Source of the DNA: Arachis hypogaea
Lineage: Eukaryota > Streptophyta > Magnoliopsida > Fabales > Fabaceae
Length of the DNA stretch: 64,000 nt
Assembly (NCBI RefSeq): GCF_003086295.3
Contig: NC_092046.1
Location: 106,991,363 to 107,055,362 of the forward strand
Direction: 5' to 3'
Position numbers and translations under genes: made by a program. The notes under the pieces are model-generated. The model did no database searches. It was given only the letters and a program-made list of their open reading frames with translations, and had not been told where the DNA came from. Of this stretch, positions 10,499-21,440 are shown piece after piece (positions within the stretch are counted from its first letter, which is position 1; each line of letters starts with the position of its first letter).

Positions 10499-11945
10499 GA
10501 TGGAGAAAGGGAGATGATGCGGATTGCAAATAATATATATATATTTTTGAAAACCGAAATTAACTATAATTTCGAAAATTTGAAGAAAAATAAATAAAAG
10601 AAAATTGAAAACTAAATTAATTAATTAAAAAGATTAGAAAAAGATGTGGGTGAGGATTTTCGAAAAAATGAAGAGAGAGAAATTGGTTATGAAGTTTTGA
10701 AAAAGATATGTCTTAAATTTAAAGATACTTGTAAGAAAATAAAATAAAATAAAAAAAAGAAAAGATATGAAAAAGATTTGATTTTAAGATTTGAGATTAG
10801 AAAAGATAAGATAAGCTACGTAAGAGAAGATAAAAAATTTAAATTAAAAGGTTTTGAAATTTGAATTTTGAAATTTGAATTTTGAAATTTGAATTTTGAA
10901 TTTTTGAAGTTGAAATTTGAAATTTGAAATAGGATAAGATAAGATTTTGAAAAAAAAGATATGATTTTTTTTTTTTTGAAAAAGATTTGAATTTTGAAAT
11001 TTTAAAACTATGATATGATAAAATAAAAAATTTTAAAATAAAATCTGAATTTTTAAAAGAAAAATTCGAAAAATCAATTAAAATAAAGGAAAAAGATATT
11101 TTTGAATTCAATGACGAAAGAGAAAAACAATAAAAAGACACAAAACTTCAAATTTTTAGATCTAATGCTCCTTATTTTCGAAAATTTGGAGGAAAAATAC
11201 CAAGAAACACCAAACTTAAAAATTTTAAGATCAAAACACAAGAAAGACTCAAGAACACCTTGAATATTCACAAGAACACGAAGAACAAAAAGTCAAAGAC
11301 TCAAAGGACTCAAGAACATAAAAAAAAAAAAGAACACCAAACTTAAAATTTTTAGAAAACCAAAAACTAATTTTCGAAAATTAAATAAGAACTAACAAGA
11401 AACACCAAACTTAAAACTTGACACAAGATTTAATCAAAGAAAAATTATTTTTGAAAAGATTTTAGAAAGAAAGACTCAAAGGAGCAACTATTCACAAGAA
11501 CATAGACACAACGCTCTAGCCAATTGAGTTATAAATTTAAAGTGTTTTAACAAGGTGTTTAATGTATAAATTTTTTTTTTATTTTTTTTTAGATACCAAT
11601 AATTCTAGAATGCACAAGAAAAATCACAAAACAAGAAAAACTAAAGATCAAACAAAGAAAATAAACAAGAACAACTTGAAGATTAAGAAAGAACAATGAA
11701 CACAAATTCGAAAATTTAAAAGAAAAGAAACACATGCAATTGACACCAAACTTAAAATATGGAACTAAACTCAAACAGAAAAACTCAATTATCAGTTTAT
11801 AAAATTTTCGAAAAATTTAAAAAGAAAAAATAAGGATTTAAAAAAAATTCAACAAAAAACAATAATAGAAGACTCTAAACCAAAAAGAAAAATTTTTCCT
11901 AATCTAAACAACAAAATAAACCGTCAGTTGTCCAAACTCGAACAA
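10499..11945 (-). other. low-complexity leader of element C with repeated TTAAGTTTGGTG
   Basis: About 1.45 kb of A/T homopolymer-like sequence (on the minus strand TTCAAATTT-type runs) between primer binding site and gag. At least four copies of TTTTAAGTTTGGTG occur, seen on the plus strand as caccaaacttaaaa near 11208, 11336, 11403 and 11744. There is no coding capacity; the short frames here are compositional. Confidence 0.7.
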
Positions 11946-11963
11946 TCCCCGGCAACGGCGCCA
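11946..11963 (-). promoter_or_regulatory. primer binding site, tRNA-Asp type (element C)
   Basis: The plus-strand sequence tccccggcaacggcgcca equals the 3' end of plant tRNA-Asp including CCA, so the minus strand is its complement. It lies 6 nt inside the LTR end. Confidence 0.9.
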
Positions 11964-11969
11964 AAAACT

Positions 11970-13470
11970 TGGTGCATAAATTGTGAATCACACTTCTCAC
12001 AACTCGTACCACTAACCAGCAAGTGCACTGAGTCGTCCAAGTAATCCCTTACGTGAGTAAGGGTCGAATCCCACGGAGATTGTTGGCTTGAAGCAATCTA
12101 TGGTTATCTTGTAACTCTTAGTCAGGATATCAATTATATTTATCAAGTTGAATTCCGAAAAATAAAAGAGCATGAAATAAATACTTGTTCTGCAGTAATG
12201 GAGAATATGTTGGAGTTTTGGAGATGCTTTGTCTTCTGAATCTCTGCTTTCCCCTTGTCTTCTTCTTCACGCACGCAAGGTTCCTCCTATGGCAAGCTGT
12301 ATGTTGGTGGATCACCGTTGTCAATGGCTACCATCCGTCCTTTCAGTGAAAATGGTCCAGGTACGCTGTCACCGCACGGCTAATCATCTGTCGGTTCTCA
12401 CTTATGCTGGAATAGGATCCATTGTTCCTTTTGCGTCTATCACTACGCTCAACCCTTGTGAGTTTGAAGCTCGTCACAGTCATTCAATCCCTAAATCCTA
12501 CTCAGAATACCACAGACAAGGTTTAGACTTTCCGGATTCTCAAGAATGCTGCCAATAGATTCTAGCTTATACCACGAAGATTCTGATTAAGGAATCCAAG
12601 AGATATTCATTCAATCGAAGGTAGAACGGAGGTGGTTGTCAGGCACGCATTCATAGGTTGAGGATGATGATGAGTGTCACGAATCATCACATCCATCATA
12701 TTGAAGTGCGAATGAACATCTTAGATAGAAACAAGCGTGTTTGAATAGAAAACAGAAATAATTGCATTAATTCATCGAGACACAGCAGAGCTCCTCACCC
12801 CTAATAATGGAGTTTAGAGACTCATGCCATCAAAGAGTACAAAGTCCAGATCTAAAATGTCATGAGTTGCGAAATAGACCTCTAAAAGTCGTTTAAATAC
12901 TAAACTAGTAACCTAGGTTTACAGAAAATGAATAAACTATGATAGATGGTGCAGAAATCCACTTCTGGGGCCCACTTGGTGTGTGCTGGGGCTGAGACTT
13001 AAGCTTCTCATGTTCCTAGGCTGTTTCTGGAGTTAAACACTAGGTTGTAACCTGTTTCTGGCGTTCAACTCCCATTTGTAACCTGTTTCTGGCGTTTGAC
13101 GCCAGACTATAACATGGAACTGGCGTTGAATGCCAGTTTACGTCATCTATCCTTGAGCAAAGTATAGACTATTATATATTTCTGGAAATCCCTGGATGTC
13201 TACTTTCCAACGCAATTAAGAGCGCGCCATTTGGACTCCTGTAGCTCCAGAAAATCCATTTCGAGTGCAGGGAGGTCAGAATCCAACAGCATCTGCTGTC
13301 CTTTTTCAGCCTGAATCAGATTTTTGCGCAGCTCCCTCAATTTCAGCCAGAAATTACCTGAAATCATAGAAAAACACACAAACTAATAAAAATATAATAA
13401 AAAGTGACTAAAACATATTAAAAACTACATGAAATTGACCCCAAAAAGCGTATAAAATATCCGCTCATCA
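11970..13470 (-). repeat. 5' LTR of element C
   Basis: 1501 bp. On the minus strand it starts TGATGAGCGGATATTTTAT and ends GCACCA, 6 nt before the primer binding site. It contains three or four copies of the palindrome TGGCGTTNAACGCCA near 13045-13140. It matches both LTRs of element L (22954-24514 and 30308-31770) over its length. Confidence 0.88.
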
Positions 13471-13667
13471 ATGGTGCTCTATTTTTCAAAATTTTTCTAT
13501 GTTTTTACACCAATCCAAGCATTCCAATCCTCCAAACAGCTAACAAAACACCTTAAAACTTTATTTAGCATACTAAACTATCAATTATACTCAACAAACT
13601 CAACAAAACATGAAATTAAACTAATTACCAATATTTACAAAAGAGAAAAATGAAAGGGTTTTACCAT

Positions 13668-13685
13668 GGTGGATTGTCTCCCACC
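13668..13685 (-). other. stem-loop after the ORF of element B
   Basis: On the minus strand GGTGGG, loop AGACAA, TCCACC (one G-U pair), 48 nt past the ORF stop. The loop and upstream flank (AAAAGTGCT then GGTGGG) match element A at 4457-4474. Confidence 0.7.
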
Positions 13686-13733
13686 TAGCACTTTTGTTTA
13701 TTGTCCTTAAGTTGGACTTATGGGGAGCTCCTC

Positions 13734-15547
13734 TCAAGGTGGCTTGTGCTTAAAGCTATCCTTGAACATCCACCAATTCTTGAGTCTCCAATAAGCTCCA
13801 TTCTTCAATTTTAATATCTTCAAGCTTTGATGGAGTTCTTCACAAACCATGAGCTCCCAAATTTGATTTTCCTTGTGCAATCCGGGATCCCACACTTTGT
13901 TTTGACACCCATCCTTAAATTGATCATCATTACTCCATCCAGGTGGCATGACCTTAGAATTCTCAAAGAAGCTTCCAAATAAATTCCTAGACCCATGCAA
14001 TTTGGTTCTCCACCAATCATTACTATACAACGTTGAGCATGCAACCATCACGAACTTAGAGTGATGTTTCCAACCACTACACAACTCTCTTCTACTTTTA
14101 ACTCCACAAAGAGCTTTAAGTTGACCATCATTTTCAATCAAACCATATTCAAGTGATAAAGTAAAGCTTAGGGATAAGAATTTTACCCACTTGAATATTG
14201 TGTAGGATGGTGACTTAGGAAGGGGTGGTCCCAATGATCTTGCAAGCTCCACTCCTTTGTGCTCTTCCTTGACTATCTCTACCTCTTCGCAAGCTTCTTC
14301 AATTTCAACATTTTCCCCTTTATCACTTGGCTTGGTGTTGTCTTCAAGAACTTCGATTTCTTGCCCAATGGGAGGTGATTCAATTTTGGATAGGAATTCA
14401 TTGATGAATGAATCTATCTCTTGATCAACCTCTTCATATTCTTCAATTTCGATATACACCATGTCCGCTTTTTCCCCTTGGTAGCTCTCTTCCAATTCAC
14501 TCACTTCCTCGTTGTTCACCAAGGGTATGAGGGGTTGTGCACATTCTTCTATAATTTCAACTTCATGTCCAATGGGAAAGGATTCAATTGTAGATAGAAA
14601 TTCATCCATGATTGAATCCATCTCTTGATAAACCTCTTTCAAGTCTCCAACGATGATATGCCCTGGAGGTTGTGCACCCTCCTCAACATCAATATCAAGC
14701 TTCTTGGAAGAGTGCTCCATGATGCTACATTCCCATGGACTTTAAACATCTCCTAAATCTTCAACCACTTCTTCCTTTTCTTCGATAACCATAGGCTCCT
14801 CCAATTGCTCTAATACAAAATAACATCCCTCATTTCCCACCGGAGTTTCCAATCTCTCCTTCATGCTATGATCTTCAATTGATTCTTCACATGTGGTTAT
14901 GGAAGCACTTGAGTGTTCAAGCATTGGTAGGCTAAAGTATACACTACCTTGGTCAAGTTAGTCACAAACTCCAGGGTATTTCTTTGCATATCCGCTTGTC
15001 CTTGAAGTAGCAAGGTAAGAGAATCATCTATTGGGGCTTGGGGTGGATAAGAGGGTTCATCATTTTGGAGAGAGGGTTCATAGTAGGAAGGTTTTTCTTC
15101 TTGGTGATGGTACGGAGATGATGTGTATTGAGGTGGTTCATGGTAGTAATCTTGATAGGGTTGTGGTGGTTCTAGAGGTTCTTGCTCATAATGGTCATGA
15201 GGATATAGTATGGGTGATTGGTCATATGGTGGATATGGGTCATAGGGAAGTGCTTGGTATGGAAAGGCTTGTGAGTATGGTTGAGGTTCATGTTGAGGAT
15301 AAGAGTCATAGGCATATGATGGTGGTAATTGATTATCATAAAAGGATTTACCATAGCCATTAAATTGACATGCATTAGGGTGGAAATTGTACCTATACGT
15401 ATCCGGAGGTTATTGCCAATAGGAGTGATTGATTCCTTGAGGCTCCTCCCATCTTGAAGTGTTCCATCCTTGGTGCATGTTGTCATTGAAGTTTACATTT
15501 TTTACAACACAATTAGAACCAAACTCATAGCCAAAGTGAGAATTCAT
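13734..15547 (-). pseudogene. gag-position ORF of element B with Tyr/Pro-rich, acidic and Trp-rich parts
   Basis: It starts at the ATG at 15547-15545, 108 nt after the primer binding site, and ends at 13734. Breaks: an in-frame TAA near 15412, a frameshift near 14950 and a stop at 14742. The first part (15400-15050) is rich in Tyr, Pro, His and Gln, like a gag C-terminal linker. It then has the QGQADMQRNTLEFV segment seen in such linkers. The middle is acidic and holds two copies of a segment of about 32 residues (EVYQEMDSIMDEFLSTIES and EVDQEIDSFINEFLSKIES). The C-terminal third is basic and Trp-rich (KFVMVACSTLYSNDWWRTKL region). I recognise it as an ORF type carried by many Arachis repeats but know no function. 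No protease or RT motif is present. Confidence 0.6.
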
Positions 15548-15655
15548 AATGGAAAAACAAAATAAAACTAACAAAAACTAGTAGACAAGCAAAAGACAAA
15601 CCTATTAACACTATTCACATATATACAATAACCAATAACATAATACCATTGTAAA

Positions 15656-15673
15656 TCCCCGGCAATGGCGCCA
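15656..15673 (-). promoter_or_regulatory. primer binding site, tRNA-Asp type (element B)
   Basis: The plus strand reads tccccggcaatggcgcca, one mismatch to the tRNA-Asp 3' end, 3 nt from the LTR end at 15677. Confidence 0.88.
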
Positions 15674-15676
15674 TTT

Positions 15677-17144
15677 TGATGAATGGAATTTTTGTGTGGT
15701 CTAGAATTCTCAAATGAAATCTCCTCGAAGTATAGTTTCTAAATCAATCAATATTCCTTTCATACAAACATTTGTTTGTCACATGTACAAACCCCTAAAA
15801 TTTATAAACCGAAGTATTGGAACCTCGGGTCATCTCTCAAAGGAATTGCAGGGTAGCGTTCTTGTTATTGGTTATGAGTTGTATATTTTGGGGTTTTGAT
15901 TAAGGAACAAGAAAAATAAATGACAATGGAAATGTAAATGATAAAGCGGTCTTGGCAAGGGTTGGTGGTCAAGGATCTCTATCCCTATCACTAACCACAA
16001 CATGAGAATTGGCAAGGATCAATCCCACTAAGTCATCCTCTAACTAGAAGTAAAGGAAAGTCAAGTGAGCTATATCAATCCAAGTCCATAAGTCCTAACT
16101 CTCCACTAATTGAATTAGTGAGAACTAGGGTCAATGGCTCCCAATCATCAATTACTTAGACATTAGCAACTCAAGAGTTCCTAAGTTACCTTCCCAAGCC
16201 AATAGCATAAAATTCTGCTCTAACATCCTTCCATGCATTTCATCAAACACTTGGAAGGCACAAAAGGAAAACATAGTAAATTGACAACAAGAATAGAATC
16301 TAACAACAATTATTGCAAGGAATTAATAACAACAATCAAAGAAAACAATATCTACATGAATTACCTCAAATTGCATTAAAGGAAAATAGAATGAAAAAAA
16401 GTAGATCTACAACAAAGCATAGAAACAAAGTAGAAGAAATTATAACAAACAATAGAAGAATGATGAATGTAACAACAAGGAATTGAAAGGTAGAAGTAGA
16501 TGAAAGCATGAATTAAAACCTAGATCTAAGACTATTGACCTAAACCTAATCCTAATCCTAATCCTAGAGAGAAGTGAGAGCTTCTCTCTCTAAAACTAAA
16601 ACTAGATCTAAAGTGTCTAATGTGAAGTGATGATGCCTTCCCCTTCATTCCTTAGTCTATTTATTCATTTCTGGCACCAAAGTTGGTTGCAACTGGGCCC
16701 CACAGCTTCTCAGAAATTGCTGGGCACGTTTTTTATTTAAAAATCACGTGTGACCACCGATGCGTATGCGTACAGTATACGTGCGCGTCCCTTGCGTTTT
16801 CGCGATCCACGCGTGCGCGTACAGTGCGCGTGCGCGTGGATGAAGATATCCAAATCTTTGGCTTTTTCATGTGTTCTCCAGTTTGCATGCTTTCCTCTTC
16901 ACTCCTTTGATTCATTCCTAGCCTTTTCAACCTGAAATCACTTAACAAACAAATCAAGGCATCTAGTGGAATCAAAAGTGAATTAAATTTAGCTAATTAA
17001 GGACCTAGAAAGCATTTTTTCACACTTAAGCACAAATTGGGAGACAATCATGAAACCATGATATTTCATTGAATAAATGTGGGTAAAAGGTCATAAAATC
17101 AACTAAATTAAGCACAAGATAAACCCTACAAAGGGGGTTTATCA
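15677..17144 (-). repeat. 5' LTR of element B
   Basis: 1468 bp. On the minus strand it starts TGATAAACCCCC and ends TTCATCA, 3 nt before the primer binding site. It is the same LTR type as solo LTR D (19386-20935) and close to the K LTR. It contains a CpG-rich palindrome array (16755-16850) and the conserved LTR core (16931-16972). Confidence 0.88.
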
Positions 17145-17149
17145 GTATG

Positions 17150-17345
17150 CGGACAAACCAACTGTGCGGGTGCTCTCAGTAGAAGGGGGTGAATTGGGGG
17201 TGTGTACGCACAAAAGCTTGTGCGTACGCACAGATAGGAAAATGGGCAAATATGCGTACGCATATATTGTGCAAACACTGCGAGCAGAGAGGGTGGTATG
17301 AAAGTGTGCGTGCGTACAGAGCTGTGCGCATGCACAGAGGACGAT
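17150..17345. repeat. TGCGTACGCA palindrome array in the pol-env spacer of E
   Basis: Copies of TGTGCGTACGCACA and variants near 17200-17212, 17218-17231, 17250-17263, 17307-17318 and 17320-17336. The position upstream of the env-like ORF parallels the array in element A. Confidence 0.75.
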
Positions 17346-18179
17346 TTTTTTTTCCAAACAAAAATTAACCCAACATTCAAAAAAGCATATAAACCAGAAA
17401 TTAATGAAAATATGCAACTATTTACGCTAATTTTAAAATTAATCCAAGATTTCATCTTCCAAATTAAAATCATGGACTATTTACAAACAAAAATCTACCT
17501 AAAATTAATTCAACCATCCAAAAACTAATTGAAAAATTTTAAACATGCAATTCAAGCCAAAAAGGCAATTTAAAACAAAATTACTAACTATTCACATATG
17601 CATTTTAAACCAAAGCCAATTCATGGGATGATGGGTTAGCATTTCCATTCCTTTTGGTTCCCTTTTTATTTGAAATGCATTGTTGATGATTTTAATTCTT
17701 TTTATGATTCTTTCATTACATGTTTTATCATCAATGACTTGCATTGTATGCTTGAATGTGAGCTTGCTTGTTCTTAAACCTTTTGAACTTCTTTTCATTA
17801 GGAACTATATTATCATGCCACTAATTCTAACCCACTTCTCTAACTTTTATAACTAAATTGACTTTCTCACTTTTCTTTTTCATTTTCACCCTTTTCAATT
17901 AACTCTCTTAATTTCTTTTGAGGCATGATAATTGTTGTTTCTTAACAAACAAGCATTCTGAATTTCATTGTATAAATTCTTGGATTGTGATTTCTGATTG
18001 ATTTCTTTGAATCCTACCTTTCTTTCATTCCAAGGATTTATCTCTTTCTATCTCACTTCATGTGTTAGCTTCAACTCCTCTTTTGCCTATCTACTGCTTG
18101 TTATGCTTGCATATCGTTTGCCTTTTTGTTTCTCTGCTTTAATTTGATAATCTGTATCTTGGAAATTCTGTTTTTCAGG
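17346..18179 (+). promoter_or_regulatory. AT-rich spacer ending in a 3' splice-site consensus (element E)
   Basis: Non-coding and increasingly T-rich. It ends in CTGTTTTTCAG at 18168-18178, with the env-like ATG at 18180, the same one-base offset from the AG as in element A. No donor has been located. Confidence 0.45.
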
Positions 18180-21120
18180 ATGTCTGACAGGAAAGGAAAA
18201 GGCAAGGCTACGGCTAGCTCTGGTAAGAGGAAGAGAGGACAGTCATCCGTCACTCTGTCGGATGTTCTATCAGATGAATCTTGGCGTGAAAAGAACTTTA
18301 CTGATCAAGAGAAAGCTAATCAACTTGTGCCCGCTACTGACCCAGTTAAATTTGTGAATCTTTACTGTGAACTCAAGTTTCCAGTTTTTGCAGAAAAATG
18401 GCACCTCTACTTGGAAAGAACGCTCAAAATACCAACCGAATTAAGGAAGTACACTGAAGATCAGATCAAACAGAGAGGTTGGGTGTTTCTGGATAGAGAT
18501 CTGACAGAGGTAAATGCATCATGGGTCTGTGAGTTTTATTGTAATTATTATAAGACGACTCTTGATGCAGTGCAGCTTAGGGGAAAGCAGATCTTAGTCA
18601 CAGAGGAGGCAATAGAGGATATCCTCCACTTCTAGCCTAAAATAGATGATACAGATGGCTTTCAAAAGGCCGAAGAGTCTATTAGATTCATGAGTTTTGA
18701 TTGGGATGCTGTCCGGCGTACCATAGCCATTAATCTTGATGTTCCGTAGGCTATGAGAAAGTCAAAGTTAACTCCACGGGGTATAAATATTATTTATCTC
18801 AATGATGAGGCTAGGCTATGGCAACAGATACTGAGTAATTATGTTATGCCTAGTACTCACAAGTCAGAAGTGCCAGCTGCCATGATCATCCTTATTTGGT
18901 GCGTCATGGAAGGGAAGGACCTATACCTTCCACGGCTCATCAGAAAGTACATGTCTAGAGTTCATGTCAGAGGCATCCTGCCATTTCCTTATTTGATCAC
19001 CCAGATGGCTCGTCGAGCTGAGGTGTCTTGGGAGCTAGAGGATGAGAGACCACCGATTGCCAGCTGCAAGAAAGTTATTTCACACGGCAAGCGGTTCGAA
19101 CCTCTAGGCCACAGACTACCTACAACTACCACCTCTACTGATGCAGCCACATCCTCAGCAACACCTGCAGCACCACCTGCTTCCGCAGTACCATCATCTG
19201 CTTCTCAGCCAGTCTATCACCTTGTACACCACCTTTTTGAGTGCCTTGATCAGATGGAGTGCCGCAATCAGCGGCGTTAGGAGCAGTCTGAGCGTCGTAA
19301 TAAGTGACGCTATTCACATCTGAAGCTGATTGTGACGTCTGGGCGTAGTGACATCCCATCTGAGCCTGACACACCCTCGAAGCACTGATAAACCCCATTT
19401 TTAGGGTTTATCTTGTGTTGAATCTAGAGGGATTTTATCATCTTTTCCCACATTTACTCAATGAAATAGCATGGTTTTGTAAATTCTCCTTTAATTGTGC
19501 TTAAGAGTGAAAACATGCTTTTTAGGTCTTAAAATAGCTAAATTTAATTCACCTTGATTCCATTAGATGCCTTGATATGTTTGTTAAGTGATTTCAGATT
19601 TAGGAGGCAAAGATTGGATTGAGGGAATGAAGAAAAAGCATGTAGAAATGGAGAACTCATGAAGAAATGAAGGAATTGCAAAGCTATCAAGCCTAACCAC
19701 TTCGCACTTAATCGACCATAACTTGAGCTACAAAGATCCAAATGAGGCAGTTTTAGTTGCGTTGAAAAGTTAACATCCGAGGCTTCGAAATGATATAAGA
19801 TTTGCCATAGTTGCATCACGTATAGGGGCACGCATGCGCACTGTACATGTATACGCCGATGTTGCATGTGACTCACTAAAGTGCAACTCGTGGCCAACGA
19901 TTTCTGGTGTGTTTTGGGCCCAATCCAACTCATTTCTGATGCTATTTAACCCAAGGATTGAAGAGGGATGAGGGAGCTAGTCACCATTAGTTTAGTTTAG
20001 ATTAGTTTTGGAGGAAAAGTTAGTTTTAGAGGGAGAAGCTCTCACTTCTCTCTAGGATTAGGATTAGGTTTTAGATCTAGATTAGAATTTCTTAGATCTA
20101 GGTTAATTTCATGCTTTGATTTACTTTTCCTTTATCAATTCTTCTTCTTCTACTTCTCCTCTCTCTAGTTTTGTATTTAATTCTTGTAATCCTTTACTTT
20201 TATGTTGATGCACTTTTGTTCTTTTATTTCTCTTTAATGCAATTTATGTTTTCATGTTCCTTTATTGTTCATTTGATTTGTTGTTGTTTAATTCCTTGCA
20301 ATTGAGTAGTGTAGATTTACTTTCCTTGCAATTTTATTATGCTTTCCTTTTATGCCATCCAAGTGTTTAATAAAATGCTTGGTTGGATTTTAGAGTATAA
20401 TTTTATGCTCTTGGCTTGGGAAGGTAACTTAGGAACTCTTGAGTTACTAATGTCCAAGTAATTGATGATTGGGAGCCATTAACTCTAGGTCTCACTAATT
20501 GAATTGGTGGAGAGCTAGGACTTATGGACTTGGATTGGTATAGCTCACTTGACTTTCCTTTAGTATTAGTTAGGGGATGACTTAGTGGGATTGATCCTTG
20601 CCAATTCTCATGTTGTGGTTAGTGATAGGGATAGAGATCCTTGACCACCAAACCTTGCCAAGACCTTTGTAGCCATTAGTTTAATTCCTTGCCATTTATC
20701 TTTCATGTCTCTTATCGAAAACCCCAAACATAACTCATAACCAATAACAAGAACACTTTATTGAAATTCCTAGGGAGAACGACCCGAGGTTTAAATACTT
20801 CGGTTATCTTTATAGGGGTTTGTACTTGTGACAACCAAATCTTTTGTATGAAAGGATTATTGATTGGTTTAGAAACTATACTTGCAACGAGATCTCATTA
20901 GAGAAATTCTATACCATCAAAAATTCTGTTCATCAAGCACTCTGAGGAGGAGGAGGATGAGCAGGAGGAGACCCAGCAGCAGGCACAGCACAAGGAGACT
21001 TAGCCTGAGCAGCCTACAGAGCCCCAGGCACCTGCACAGCCAGAGCCCATAGAGCCAGCAGCACATCCTTCGACAGGAGACGACAGAGTTGTAGGCGATG
21101 ATCCTTCAGAGTTTTGGTGA
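18180..21120 (+). pseudogene. env-like ORF of element E, split by solo LTR D
   Basis: The coding frame is 18180-19385 and resumes at 20941-21120 after LTR D and its duplicated AGCAC. In-frame stops: TAG 18633, TAG 18747, TAG 19278, TGA 19305 and one near 21000. It aligns with the env-like ORF of element A. Shared features are a basic Lys/Arg/Gly-Ser N-terminus, the segment NLYCELKFPVFAEKW near residue 60, a W-F-L segment near 103 and the hydrophobic PSTHKS...LIWC region. The last part, after the LTR, is Glu/Gln-rich then Pro/Gln/Ala-rich. No membrane segment is obvious. This is a decayed copy of the ORF found after pol in Athila-type elements; function unknown. Confidence 0.75.
19386..20935 (+). 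mobile_element. Solo LTR D
   Basis: 1550 bp starting TGATAAACCCC and ending TTCATCA. It is flanked on both sides by a perfect 5-bp duplication AGCAC (19381-19385 and 20936-20940), with no internal region. It matches the LTR of element B in the opposite orientation. It arose by LTR-LTR recombination after insertion into the env-like ORF of E. Confidence 0.95.
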
Positions 21121-21440
21121 ACCATTTCCGGCGGATTATATTTTGGTGAACCATTTCAGACTTTTATCCTATTTTGCTTTATTTTGCTTTATTTTGTATT
21201 TTGCTTTATTTTACTTTATTTTTCTTTTAGTACTTGCACATTTCTATTTTATTATACTTCTGTTTATTTTTACTTTGTTGCATTTTGTACTTTGGGCTTG
21301 TATATATCTTAGATATTTAGCTTGAATTGCACTTTTAGTTTATTAGTTGTGATGTGGAAAAAAATGGATTATTAAGTTTAGTTTACCCTTTTGGCATATG
21401 AGAAATTGATTTGATTGAGAATAGGGATAAACTAAAAAAT
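21121..21440 (+). other. AT-rich DNA after the env-like ORF of E
   Basis: No gene. A short direct repeat TTTTGGTGAACCATTT occurs around 21112-21127 and again at 21141-21156, followed by T-rich runs of TTTGCTTTATTTTG type. Confidence 0.5.

Larger units (their letters stand above)
10020..13470 (-). mobile_element. Element C: 5' part of a minus-strand Ty3/gypsy element
   Basis: Read on the minus strand: 5' LTR (13470-11970), primer binding site (11963-11946), a long A/T-rich leader, and the start of gag, cut at 10020 by element A. The rest should lie left of the window. Its LTR type (starting TGATGAGCGG) matches that of element L. C is inserted in element B; its right flank begins ATGGT. Confidence 0.85.
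13471..17144 (-). mobile_element. Element B: 5' part of a minus-strand LTR element with a non-standard ORF
   Basis: Read on the minus strand: 5' LTR (17144-15677), tRNA-Asp primer binding site, an ORF starting 108 nt later, a stem-loop, then the insertion of element C. No pol domain is seen in the visible part. It is inserted in the pol-env spacer of element E; its right flank begins GTATG. Confidence 0.8.
17145..21440 (+). mobile_element. Element E: 3' internal part of an Athila-type element
   Basis: A pol-env spacer with its palindrome array, a splice-acceptor-like site, an env-like ORF, and AT-rich downstream DNA. It is bounded left by inserted element B and right by the junction with scrap F near 21440. 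It is interrupted by solo LTR D. No 3' LTR of its own is visible. Confidence 0.7.

Noticed and set aside
11946..11963. A tRNA-Asp-like sequence (also at 15656, 52143 and 57939)
   Set aside because: Only the 3' 18 nt match and each is next to an LTR end; they are primer binding sites, not tRNA genes.
12229..12558. A 109-codon plus-strand frame
   Set aside because: It lies inside the LTR of element C and is not preserved in the two LTRs of L.
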